DNA of 64,000 nt from Sphaerolaimus hirsutus (GCA_964036195.1 OZ038454.1:23732315-23796314); one strand, 5' to 3'; positions 11,927 through 22,115 are shown, counted from the first letter of the stretch. Translations and numbers: made by a program. The notes: generated from the letters alone by a model not told the origin.

Positions 11927-14900
11927 TTAAAACTTATACAACTCAAAGTATGTCTCCCGTGCGCCAATTCCTTTTGCACTATTCACTACACTTGGGGGCA
12001 CATGCTTCCTCATTGGCTGTATTTTGGCTCTGTTCCAAAATTTGCCATTGCACCCAACAACTAAATTGTACAAAGTTGCACGAAGCACAGTGTGGGTCCT
12101 GATTAAAACTGCCTGGGGCCAATTCCAAAAGTTGTCAATTTTTAAGAAAAGTGAGAAGTGATTGAGGGAAATTGTAAGTGGTAAAGCAAATGAAAAATAT
12201 ATTTTACCTTTCACTTTTTCACCCAGGTATAACTTTATCTTCACTATTACCTATAACTACCTATAACTCTTACCTATAACTTTTCTTATTACTTATCAGA
12301 TTTCTTATCACTTGACCAATTTTGGAATTAGCTGACACCTGGGGCCAGTTCCGCAAGTAGACAAGTTAAGAGTTAAAAGTTAAGAGTTGAGTTAAAGGTT
12401 AAAAGTTGAGTCAAAAGTTGAGTTAAAAGTTAAGAGTTGAGTTAAAGGTTAAAAGTTGAGTCAAAAGTTGAGTTAAAAGTTAAGAGTTGAGTTAAAGGTT
12501 AAAAGTTGAGTCAAAAGTTGAGTTAAATGTTAAGAGTTGAGTTAAAGGTTAAAAGATGAGTTAAAAGTTGATTTAAAAGACAAATGGGTCATTCGTTGCA
12601 GAAGCGCGATACGCTGATCTTCAATCATATTTTGTCCCTGCACGGCCATTTCGAAACAACGTTCGGCGATTTTTTCTTTTTTTTGTGATAATTTTTTTGG
12701 ATACGTTATTTTCAAATGACGTGCATACAACATTGGCACCATGCCAGCGAACAGCCGTATCGATACCAATTTCATATTTTTATTTTTTATATTGTTTTAC
12801 CTTCATTTTCCACTTGTCTCTTAACTCTTAACTCAACTCTTAACTCAACTTTTAACTCTTAACTCAACTTTTAACCTTTAACTCAACTCTTAACCTTTAA
12901 CTCAACTTTTAACTTTTCTCTTAAATTTTAACTTTTCTCTTAAACTTTAACTTTTCTCTTAAATTTTAACTTTACTCTTAACTCGCCATTTGTCTTTTTA
13001 CTCAACTCTTAACTTTTAACTCTTAACTTGTCCACTTGCGGAACCGGCACCTGGGCCACTATCATGTTACCAGTTGACAAAAAATTCCCAATGGTATATG
13101 CCACTCCTTTCATGAATTCATCTGTAATCTGCATGTACACTCCATAGGAAATTATACCAGCTACTGTTAGTATAGAATGTGATGCTATCAACATCAAAAG
13201 TGCCCTGGAAAGTTTTTTAGGATGAATAAGTGCTTACGCATGCTGATGCTATAAAATCATTCTTTCTGGAAACTGGAGACAGTAGAAAGTGTTTTTGAAT
13301 AAAATGACATCATTTCATACAATGCCAGCTTCCAGACTCAGTCAGTTTACAGTGTGATGCTACTACAGGCTCACATCACATGAATGTGTCTTTACCTTCA
13401 AAGATTTTCTTGTTGCAAATATGTGTATGTATTTAGAAGGTGAAAAACGGACATATACTCGGCGAACCGCAAAGTATGTAGGGTTCAAACGATATGACTT
13501 TTCGATATCGATATTCGATATTCGATATTTTTTCAAAATTTTCGATATCGATATTCGATATTTTTTTCTGAAACTCGATATTCGATATCGATACGATATG
13601 GAACCTCGATATCGATATTCGATATTCGATATTGAAAAATGGTCGATATTTGATATTTGATATTTCGATATTTTCGATATTCGATATTGCGATATGCTTT
13701 TGGTATAGCAAGGCATATTTCAAGTGGCATATTGTATTTTCATGTGGTTGCACACATGTTTAATCATCTCTTTACTGAAATGTGAATGGTACAAGTGATT
13801 TTAACAAGCTTTACATCACTCAATGGTAGAAAATAGAAGAAAAACATGATGAATCAAAGTGTATCAGACAAATAACAATTGGTAGATATTACAGTTCATC
13901 CTTATAACCTAATTGCTTAAGGGCATGTTGCAAAAAAAAGTATATCAGCGTTTTCTGGCTTTAAATTCAGCACTCCAACAACAATGACATTATAAATACT
14001 GTACTTTTACTCATCAAATACAATAATATAAGCACATCAGATCAACCATAAACATCTCAAAATGAAAAGTACGTTTGGGGACACAATACAGGTTCGATAT
14101 ATCGAAAAAATGGTCGATATTCGATATTTTTTCAAAATTTTTGATATCGATATTCGATTTTCGATATTTTTTCAAAATTTTCGATATCGATATTCGATAT
14201 TCGATATTAAAAAATGGTCGATATTCGATACGATATATCGTTTGAACCCTAAAAGTATGCACCCAAAGTTATTTATGTTTTGATCGATAACGCGCGAGCT
14301 GGATACTCATGTATGCACTTTCTCAAAAAGAAAAAATTTTTTTTTAAAGAAAGAGGCAGAGTCGCGGGCTATTTACACAGGTCCCGGCCGGACCCGGCAA
14401 AAAATAATTTTTTTCAAAAATGAATAATTGGCGTGTATGGGTTGTTTGCATGTTAATTAGGTGAATTATCACCAAATTAGCATGCACAAAATTTTTGCGA
14501 GACGGTGACATGCGCTGATGCAAATTTTTTTTGGGGGGTGTATAGTTTTTTTCGATCTGTCTGAATTTTGGCATGTGTGTACTCCTTCATTTACTGAGTA
14601 CACATGCCAAATTTCAGCTCAGCACCATTAACGTTTATCATTTTATTCACACTTTAATTTTTTTCGATCACTGTATTTTTGTATAGTGATCGAAATTCTG
14701 CTGGGGTCCAATCCCCGGCAACATTGAAAGTCAAACGTCCCAGGTGAGAAATTTTTTTTTTCAGTAAACAAAGAATTTTGGTCCCCGACTGTGCATGCTA
14801 ATTTGGTGATAATTCACCTAATTAACATGCAAACAACCCATACATGCCAATTATTCATTTTTGAAAAAAATTATTCTTTGCCGGGTCCAGGTCCCCGGCC

Positions 14901-17900
14901 AGGACCTGTGTAAATAGCCGGAGTCGCGTACAAACAGGGAATGTTTTTTCCCGTCATGTTTTTACTTTTTTGCTGGAATTACTGTTATTTTATTATTGAT
15001 GACGTCATGATGGAGTGTTTCCTTCAGAAAAATGCATAGCATGCGGTCCGCCGAGTATACCAAAAAATTTATATTCATCCTTTTTTAAGATGATAACTTT
15101 TGGAAATGGGTAAATAGTGAATTTCCACATTTTGGAGCATAAAAACATGTAACCTAGTCGTGCCCAAGCTCCTTTTCACAGCTATCCGGATGTGCAGCGG
15201 TTGTGGCTGTCTGCCAAAATCATCCCAAAATATGTGATTTGCCCTCTGCGTGTATAGGTAGCACAAGAGCGAGACCAGAAACGAAATTTAATTGGCCTGC
15301 TTTTTAGGCCAGCCAGATTCATTGTGATGAAATGTGCATTTCCAACATTGAAAAATAGCACTGTTAAGCTGATTAAGCTGTTAAGCACAGCTCTTTTTTC
15401 GTTATGCTGAAATTTGGACTTATGTCGCGGTTATTTGCTGTCCGGTTTAGTCTGTTTTGGCAGCCAGGGGCACTCCCAGATAGGGTTCAAAAGGGATCCC
15501 GATCCCGATCCCGGATCCCGTGAAATTCCGGGATTTAGCAGTCCCGATCCCGAAACCCCAATCCCGATCCCGATCCCAAAATCCCGAAATCCAAAAATAC
15601 CAATCCCGATCCCGATCCCGATCCCGAAAACTTTAAAATCCCGATCCCGATCCCGAGAATCTCCCAAGTCCGGGATCCCGATCCCGGAAAAAAATAGTGG
15701 AAATTATAAACAGTGAAAAAATGACATTTTTGCGTGCAAAAATGTGAACGCAAACCCCCAGCGTCCATTTTATGTCACTTTTCTGGCATCCAACAGTGTT
15801 TTGAGACCTTTATGAACAACTGTGAATGCCAGAACAGTGACGAAAATCTCTATCCCTAGACCCCAATCCCGATCCCGAAAAAATGCCAATCTCGATCCCG
15901 ATCCCGTGACTCCAATCCCGGCCAATCCCGATCCCGATCCCGAAATCTCAAAATACCAATCCCGATCCCGATCCCGAAACTCCAATCCCGATCCCGATCC
16001 CGATCCCAAAATCTCAAAAAGTGAATCCCGATCCCGATCCCGAAAAGTCAATCCCGTTTGAACCCTACTCCCAGACCCAGTAAAAGACCCTGTCAAGTGC
16101 AAAGTTTTTGTAAAGTGTGATATATCATGTAAAAGACCCTGTAAAATGTCATATGTCATGTAAAAGACCCTGTAAAATGTCATGTGTCAGGTAAAACACC
16201 CTGTAAAGTATCATATGTATCCAAATCTTATTGTATCATATCCAAATCTTACCTTTTTGTATACAAATATTATGTCTAAAAGAAAGATTTGGAGTCAAAA
16301 ACACAAGATTTGGATACACATGACACATTACAGGGTCTTTTACATGACATTTGACACTTTACAAGGTCTTTTACATGACACATGACATTTTACAGGGTCT
16401 TTTACACTTTACAGGGTCTTTTACAGGGTCTAGGAGTGGCACCAGCCACCAGGGCGCCACCGCTTCAAACATAATGTCAGAAAGAATACAACGAATCGCG
16501 CTGTCCAAAAAAACGCATCGAGCCAATTAAATTTCGCACCAGGGATACGAGCAGCACAAAACAAGTTGACGCCGCGTCAACTGCCGCGCTGCCAGTGATT
16601 TCATTATACACGCACAGCGGCATTAATTGATCAGCCTTTGACTTGTGCGGCTCAATGAAGCCATATGCTATGGGTTTGTGACTAACTGCCGCCCACCCCA
16701 GTATCCACGGTGTTGCTGAAATGGTGACATCATGTACCGTAAATGCTCTATTTTCTCAGCTCGCCAGACTAGGGATGGCTGGTATTTGTACGCGGCGGAC
16801 ATCACACTTAGTATGAAAACCTACCATAACCCACCTGAACAGAGAACCAAAAATTATAAAGTTTTTTCATCATAATATTTCGTTTTTTACTTTGAAATAA
16901 TTAATTACGAAATTAATCACAAGATTCTATTCATTAAATTATGGTAGGTTTTCATACTAGGTGTGCTGTCCGCCGAGTATACTTTTTCCTACTTTTTACA
17001 ATTTTTATTATTATTTCAAAATGCAAGCATCGAAACCATTTTTCGTACTTATGCGCTGTGTATTTTGCAATTTTGGCGCGCAAGTGGGCAATTTCCGTGC
17101 AAATTACTATTTGTGGTTGTTTACTTTGTTTTTATGTCATTTTCAATGTAAAAGGTTCCACACATTTACTTCCACAGTAATTAGGCCAATATATAGCCAA
17201 TGTGCTCCCACATTCTTCCACACAGTGTGAAACAGCATTCTCAATGTATTAGCCGTTTATCATAACTTTGGTTAAGCAGTATTCCTTCCTCAATTTAATT
17301 GCAATCACAAATTTCTTTTGTCATTCATATCTTCAACAGAAGGTGACATACATAATGAGTCAAGATAAAGATGGATTTTTGGGGGAGAAATCACCACTTA
17401 AATTGCTATCCTATGGCTCCACAGCTATTGTATGGCTATATGTGAATAATATCACAAAGTACTGCCACTTGTCTGATATACCTGTATATGTTAACCAATA
17501 ACCACCTAGAAGCTTCAAAAAAGTTTTTTAAAATGTTTTTAAAGGGCTCATTAAAAACGTTTTTTTTCATCCTCCCTCACACCTCTAGGTATTTGGAGGG
17601 GGGTATATTTAAATGGTGTGTTAACTGTAAACTACTCACCCACAGCTGCTACATTTACAAGAATATGATTTTGCAAAGAACCCTTCATGTGGTGCTTAAA
17701 AAAACTATTGTATCCTTGAAATTTGTGCAGTTTGCGTACTCGCCACATTTGTTCCATTGCCAAAGTTGCAACTATGAATATAGTCGTGTTGTATTGCGCT
17801 GGGGGTGTCTGAGTTGTCACTTATGTATCTGATCTATCTAAGACTACCTGACGGAAGGTGTCTCTTCCTAAAGTTTAGAAATAGTTATCTAATTTTTAGA

Positions 17901-19573
17901 AGTTTATATTGTTTCCAAAATTATTCCAAAATCCAAGTGAAAATTCTGAATGTGTGCTGTAAGTATACATTTTACCTGATCCATTAATTAAATAATCAAT
18001 TAAAGACTCAGAAATCATAAAAACGAACAGATTGGAAAAATTTTACACTTGAAAATGTAGGCATTTTTATACTAAAAAATGTAAAAAGAGAATATTCATC
18101 CATTTTTAAAACAACCCTATTGCTTCCTATAGAATGTCGCATGTAGCGATTTTTCAAAGTATACCTAATTCACCTATTACAATGATCAAAACAGATAAAA
18201 TTCACTGTTTGTTCCCTGGTATATTTATACCTATTTAGTCCTAATATTCGGTCATTATCTATTTCACAGATACATTTAGTGACAATTTATATACCATATA
18301 CAACCAGACGCAGGTCAAACGTGTCATCTGGAAAAAAATTACAGTTTGAAAATACACTTTGGTCATGATGAAGAAAACCAACTGAACGCAACTGAATGCA
18401 ACAAGCGCCAAAAGAATCGTGAATTTTCCCACGCGTTTCACACACTACAAGTGATGGCAGGTTGCCAGAAAAAGGGCGCCAGGTGCCAATGGCACTACCT
18501 GGGCCGTATCCAGGGGGGGGGGGGCTGCAGGGTTTTTCTTGTTCACAATGCTTCCATTATTCAATGCATCATGCAGATATTTTTGCTCCATTAGATTTCT
18601 TCTAGATAGCGATGTATAGAGTACCAAAGCTTTGGCGCCAAGCGCTAATGGCGCTACAGCAAAATGGCGCCAAGCGCCAAAACCACTATGGAGCCCTTAA
18701 CTTTATCGCTAGCGCCAGCCAGGTGCTTTTGTTCATGGCGCCACCGAAAACTAGCACCAAGCGCCAAAAGCGCCATGGCGCTTTTTGCTTTGGCGTAATC
18801 GCCGTGGCGCCACCGCCAGCACCTTTTACATCACTACTAGTATATCTATAAAGAAGAAAAAATACATACCGTATTTCCTCGAATTACCCCCCTCGAAATA
18901 CCCCCCCCCCCCTCGAAATACCCCCCTCAAAATGGGCACTATGAATTAATAAACCCCCCTCGAAATACCCCCCCCCCCCAAATTGAGTGTAAAATGACAA
19001 AAGGTACGTTTTGTGATCTGGCAATGCATAACACACGTTAAAAAGAATGACTGTGTTACGTTAGAACATGGTTTATACCATCTACATACTTATTTAAGTC
19101 TGTAGGCTCTTATACATGGTGGTTTTTGTCACATTTTTCTATCTCTGCGTACGTTATTAGTACTTGGAGTTCAAACGATTTCTGGCGGAATAATTAACCC
19201 CCCTCGAATTACCCCCCCCCCCCCCCAAAATGCTAACCCCAAAATCCGCTATGCCAAGGTTCCCCCTAAGGTTGTCATTTGTCAGTAATCTCACCACTAG
19301 TAAACAGGGGTCCTTGAGAACATATCTCTTGATGATGTCATCTAGAAGAAGAGTGAGATAACCCAATGCCCATACAATATTGGCCAGTGCCATGTTGGCA
19401 AATTGCCATCTTTCGAGATTATCCAGTAGATTTGTCCACATTGTTGTCAACAGAAGTGCAATGTTCACCAGAATGGCAATGGATGATAGAATTGCAGTGC
19501 CGAAAACTTGAATGTCGTGTGTGTCAAGACTTGTTAGATGTAGGGTGGTGTTGCACAAGTTTGAATAAGCCAT
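11927..19573 (-). CDS. Receptor gene A: divergent rhodopsin-like 7TM receptor, 7 exons
   Basis: My splice model has exons at 19295-19573, 18295-18327 (33-nt microexon), 17640-17808, 16540-16715, 15154-15275, 13051-13204 and 11927-12112, giving 372 aa with all phases compatible. Predicted helices lie near residues 20-46, 57-80, 99-125, 152-171, 206-229, 261-286 and 293-318. Cys99 at the start of helix 3 lies exactly 24 residues before Glu123-Gln124-Met125, which replaces the DRY motif. Cys195 in the second extracellular loop could pair with Cys99. A Pro-Trp pair marks helix 4, and the NPxxY motif is not recognisable. These traits fit a class A or chemoreceptor-like GPCR in the plasma membrane; the ligand is unknown. 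Most splice sites are GT-AG, but intron 4/5 looks non-canonical. Paralogue B (24753-34420) confirms every exon. Changes in exon 5 are almost all synonymous, which supports real coding. The family name is inference. Confidence 0.8.
12117..12337 (-). mobile_element. Introner-type MITE (CCAATTCCAAAAG family) in intron 6/7 of gene A
   Basis: GGCCAATTCCAAAAGTTGTC at the left is the inverse of the right end (TTTTGGAATTAGCTGACA). CCTGG copies bracket it at 12112-12116 and 12338-12342. In gene orientation its right-hand AG is the acceptor of exon 7. The same element is the entire exon 6/7 intron in paralogue B. Confidence 0.85.
12365..12560. repeat. Tandem array, about 50-bp unit
   Basis: Nearly four head-to-tail copies of a unit built from AGTTAAGAGTTGAGTTAAAG and AGTCAAAAGTTG. 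This is the left arm of the introner-type element, mirrored by a diverged inverted array at about 12815-13030. Confidence 0.8.
12542..12775 (-). other. Unique open frame in the core of an introner-type element
   Basis: A 77-codon minus-strand frame starts at a real ATG. Up to about codon 68 it reads through non-repetitive sequence (charged, helix-like, e.g. KKEKIAERCFEMAVQ) before entering the tandem arm. The sibling element at 7048-7493 lacks this core. It could be a captured host exon or the relic of a transposon protein. I do not recognise the family. Confidence 0.35.
13489..14251. mobile_element. hAT-like MITE with CGATATT arrays
   Basis: TAGGGTTCAAACGATAT and ATATCGTTTGAACCCTA ends are flanked by exact octamers AAAGTATG (13481-13488 and 14252-14259). 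Both arms are dense (TTCGATATCGATA)n arrays (about 13500-13690 and 14095-14240). The centre is AT-rich and non-coding. Confidence 0.9.
14367..14920. mobile_element. Foldback MITE, GGCTATTTACACAGG termini
   Basis: GGCTATTTACACAGGTCC and GGACCTGTGTAAATAGCC are long inverted arms. A 7-8-bp duplication (GAGTCGCG at 14359-14366 and 14921-14928) flanks it, with one base ambiguous. The arms also share GCATGTTAATTAGGTGAAT in inverted copies. It is non-coding. Confidence 0.82.
15464..16446. mobile_element. CAGACCCTGTAAA-family MITE split by a hAT-like element
   Basis: CCAGGGGCACTCCCAGACCC at the left and AGGAGTGGCACCAG at the right. The arms are TGTAAAATGTCATGTGTCA repeats. The core at about 16215-16315 is a palindrome of GTATCCAAATCTTA motifs. 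It has inserted in intron 4/5 of gene A, and paralogue B has a counterpart at the same place (25816-26563). Confidence 0.75.
15481..16067. mobile_element. hAT-like MITE with GATCCC arrays
   Basis: TAGGGTTCAAAAGGGATCCC and GGGATTGACTTTTCGG-type arms end in TTTGAACCCTA. Exact octamers CTCCCAGA flank it (15473-15480 and 16068-16075). The interior is (CCCGAT)n, so the ORFs rich in Asp-Pro or Gly-Ser-Arg are spurious. It is inserted within the CAGACCCTG element. Confidence 0.9.
16787..16982. mobile_element. TATACTCGGCGGAC MITE, short subfamily
   Basis: GCGGCGGACATCACACTTAG at the left is inverted as TAGGTGTGCTGTCCGCCGAG at the right, and the interior is nearly palindromic (TTATGGTAGGTTTTCATA). 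The same subfamily occurs at 19702-19913 and 35116-35309. It lies in intron 3/4 of gene A. Confidence 0.75.
18449..18838. mobile_element. Decayed GGCGCC-array element
   Basis: The right end ACATCACTA and scattered GGCGCC/AGCGCC motifs match the GGCGCC-array family, but the left end is poorly preserved and no 8-bp duplication is visible. A fragment of the GTATCCAGGGGGG family lies at about 18505-18540. It is located upstream of the 33-nt exon in intron 1/2 of gene A. Confidence 0.5.
18867..19230. mobile_element. TACCGTATTTCCTCG MITE, right end lost
   Basis: It begins TACCGTATTTCCTCGAATTA and continues with CCCCCCTCGAAATA arms, but the mirrored right terminus is missing. It sits in intron 1/2 of gene A, ending about 65 bases from the donor of exon 1. 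Confidence 0.65.
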
Positions 19574-19701
19574 GGTCCTAAAATGTGTATGCTGTGTAAA
19601 AAAACTTTGTCTTTAGTCATTTCTCGATTTTAATGCTTAAAGAGCTTGCACTAAGTTTGCTTCCTTGCTTATTGTGATTTCGTGGTGTGGCACCATGTTG
19701 C

Positions 19702-19913
19702 TATACTCGGCGGACATCACACTTAGTATGGAAACCTACCATAACCCATCTGAATAATAAACAAAAAATTATATTTACAGTTTTTCATCATAATATTTCG
19801 TCTTTACTAAAGAAAAATAAATTACCAAATTTATCACACAATTATTCACTAAATCATGGAGGGATTCTACCTACCCATAAAGCTATTATATACTTTCCCG
19901 TCCGCCGAGTATA
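19702..19913. mobile_element. TATACTCGGCGGAC MITE, short subfamily, 5' of gene A
   Basis: TATACTCGGCGGACATCACA and TCCGCCGAGTATA ends, with a compact AT-rich centre. It lies about 130 bases upstream of the gene A start codon and could carry promoter sequence, although nothing shows that it does. Confidence 0.75.
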
Positions 19914-20639
19914 GTTCCATTTTCTCTGGTGCTAATTATCTTTCACTTCACACAATCATCATTATGGAGAATTGAGGCAATCACGTTTATTTTCTATTTT
20001 TCACTAGTTTACAGTGAATTGTAACCACTGAGCATACAGATAAATACAACTGTCAACTGTTAGCCACATTTTTGTACCGTTGTGTGCTGGGAACTTGTTA
20101 ATTTTGTATTCACAGTCTAGACAGACGCTAACATTAGATTTTTATACCTAAGATTTCAAAATCTATTGTGTTCATCGCTTGAACCACTCAATTAATTAAC
20201 TCAAAGCAACATATTTTAAAATTTAGGAGGTCTAACAAGTAATGGCAACATTTTTTACCTGAGGCTGGCAATGTACTCTTTCAGAATCAGAATCACCAGG
20301 GTCATTTTCAATTCTCCTGACGGATTTGTAGGCAGTATATTGCACCTGATAAACTCCATTGTTCAGCCAGATCAACACATGTGCACTGAGAGGAAGGCCT
20401 TTCACAAAATATAAAAAAATTGTAAAATCTTTGTCATTACTGCAGTGGGACATTTAGTTTGCAGGCCCGGAATAATGATATGTTTTTGGCAGTGGGTCAA
20501 CTCTTATACTTGCTCTCAGTGCAACCTACATGAACAATGAAAATGTTTCGGGCATGGTGCACCAACATACAAATCTCCTTGGGAGAATTGAATCTGGCTC
20601 CAGAGCCTCACAATGATGTAGGCATGCTACTCATCTCAA
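19914..20639. other. Intergenic sequence, no gene recognised
   Basis: AT-rich intergenic DNA between receptor genes A and B. I see no convincing exon or terminal repeat. Confidence 0.35.
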
Positions 20640-20750
20640 CTCGCTTCAAATCTAAACCCGCTACTCATCAAAATCCACTACTCATCTAAACTCGCTACTC
20701 ATCTAAACCCGCTACTTATCTGAACCCGCTACTCATCTAAACCCGCGGTG
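20640..20750. repeat. Short tandem repeat, about 21-bp unit
   Basis: About five imperfect head-to-tail copies of CTACTCATCTAAACCCG(C). There are no spacers, so it is a minisatellite and not a CRISPR array. Confidence 0.8.
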
Positions 20751-20943
20751 CACCTGTGTGTTACAATAATGTAATAATACTGCTGGCAAGGGCATGTGCA
20801 GTCCATGCATTGTAAATACATAATTGTGTTATGATGTGCCATCCAGCCGCCATTGTCAAGAATCGTTTACATGTGTGCTCTGTGCACATTGCATGACTTC
20901 TGCAGCTACGGGGGGGTATAGATGAGTGACAGGTAGATCTTAA

Positions 20944-21106
20944 CTGGGGACACGCCAGGTCCGGCACCTAAAAGTTGAGTCGGTTCCGGAGCCTATAACT
21001 CCGGTTCTAGGGGGGTAAAAATTTGAAATTTTTACCCCCTCTAGAACCGGAGTTATAGGCTCCAGAACCGACTCAACTTTTGGGTGCCGGACCTGGCGTG
21101 TCCCCA
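20944..21106. mobile_element. 163-bp near-perfect foldback element
   Basis: CTGGGGACACGCCAGGTCCG and its inverse at the right are the ends of two arms of about 75 bases that match almost base for base, meeting in TAAAAATTTGAAATTTTTA. No flanking duplication is evident. Transcribed, it would form a very long RNA hairpin. Confidence 0.8.
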
Positions 21107-21900
21107 GTTTACATGAGTGCATTATGTACTGTGGAGTGTTCAGATAGAATCATGATCAATGTTATCTTTAACTAAGGATACTAATGGCTAGTTTTTCTAC
21201 TATTTCAAAGCTGACAGTGACAACTTGCTCTGTCAGAATCCACAGTCTCTCCTGTTCTAAAGATCCAGAACATGCTGTGAATAGTTACTCAAATAAAATG
21301 TATCACAATTGAGCCCACGACTCGTGTGATACAATGACTGTATATCCAATTTGTGGATGGACGCAATTGGAATTGGAAATGGGACGGCTTATTTTTTCCA
21401 TTTCATTTTGACTAAGATTCAATATGAATGAAGATGATTTGAAGTTATTTACAGTTTGACAAAAAAATGAACATGAAATGACAAATTCTGCCATGCATGA
21501 AATGCTAAATCTTCACGTAATATTACAACTTGAGAACTACATGAGCTTTTTTTGATACTTTTTGGACACAATATAGATATCGCATAGTACTTTTTTCATC
21601 ATGTCAATTTAGAGAAGTCATTATAGAAGAAGGATAAAAACTTAGAAAAGTAAATGCCTTTGTCAAGACAGTCTTTCCTACACTGAACCAGGACCTAAGG
21701 TATTGCACTTTTGGATAAATTTCCAATACCATCATGTGCCATTATTTAATTTCCTCTATTTGTTATTGATGTCATCATTATTATTATTATTATCTTTTAT
21801 GCTGCTGACCTACGTAAAATATTTATCATTTACTCGTACTTTTGATTACGGTATTTGAAATCTCCTGGGCAACCATTTTGAAACGGAAACTGTTCTGCTG
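21107..21900. other. Intergenic sequence, no gene recognised
   Basis: AT-rich DNA with an ATT trinucleotide run near 21778-21795. No exon or repeat boundary was resolved. Confidence 0.35.
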
Positions 21901-22115
21901 TATACTCGGATGACATTACACCGTACATTTTTCCGGATGAAACACTCCATCATGACGTCATCACTTTAGTCAATTCTGGCGTTTAGCTTTTAGTTAACCT
22001 AGTTTCTTTTCTTTTTCTTTTTGCGAAATGTTGATTCATAAGTTTTCAGTTGGCTGTCTGCCAGCCGAAGACATAAATCATATCTATTTGTAGAGTATCA
22101 TGTCTGCCGAGTATA
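21901..22115. mobile_element. TATACTCGG MITE, divergent copy
   Basis: TATACTCGGATGACATTACA at the left and TGTCTGCCGAGTATA at the right. The interior includes ATCATGACGTCATCA. It is an older copy of the TATACTCGGCGGAC family. Confidence 0.65.

Larger units (their letters stand above)
12343..13049 (-). mobile_element. Introner-type MITE (CCGGTTCCGCAAG family) in intron 6/7 of gene A
   Basis: The ends GGCCAGTTCCGCAAGTAG and ACTTGCGGAACCGGCA lie between CCTGG copies (12338-12342 and 13050-13054). It stands head to tail with the previous element. In gene orientation it supplies the GTGCC donor right after exon 6. The arms are tandem arrays of about 50 bp (AGTTAAGAGTTGAG). The unique core (about 12590-12775) contains a minus-strand open frame. 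Confidence 0.85.
13454..15059. mobile_element. TATACTCGGCGGAC MITE, copy 2, with two nested elements
   Basis: TATACTCGGCGAACCGCAAAG at the left and GCGGTCCGCCGAGTATA at the right. Removing the two elements inside (13489-14251 and 14367-14920) leaves a body matching the 271-bp copy at 11140-11410. The whole nest lies in intron 5/6 of gene A and is absent from the same intron of paralogue B. Confidence 0.8.
15276..16539 (-). mobile_element. Transposon-derived intron 4/5 of gene A with inverted-repeat ends
   Basis: In gene orientation the intron starts GTGCGAAATTTAATTGGC and ends GCCAATTAAATTTCGTTTCTG. The inverted similarity continues imperfectly for about 50 bases. CTGGT occurs at both edges, as a target duplication would leave it. 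Excision between CTG|GTG and CTG|GTC joins ...FVLLVSL to VSLLCYLYTQ, an uninterrupted helix 5. There is no AG at the 3' edge, and the in-frame TAA at 15288-15290 rules out any acceptor further upstream. It has been invaded by the element at 15464-16446. Confidence 0.72.

Noticed and set aside
12360..12560. Direct repeats considered as a CRISPR array
   Set aside because: The repeats abut without unique spacers and are mirrored by an inverted array, so they are the arm of a MITE.
13363..14283. Ile/Ser/Arg/Tyr repeat ORFs
   Set aside because: They are translations of CGATATT arrays in both orientations.
15280..15310. Canonical acceptor AAAAAGCAG upstream of exon 5
   Set aside because: Using it would place TAA in the only frame that stays open through the exon, in both gene A and gene B.
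15182..15388. ORF starting MLNSLISLTVLFFNVG across exon 5 of gene A
   Set aside because: Silent differences between paralogues support a different frame (VSLLCYLYTQRANHIFWDD), and this ORF runs through the inverted-repeat intron end.
15414..16061. ORFs of Asp-Pro/Gly-Ser-Arg repeats
   Set aside because: They are read-through of the (CCCGAT)n array of the element at 15481-16067.
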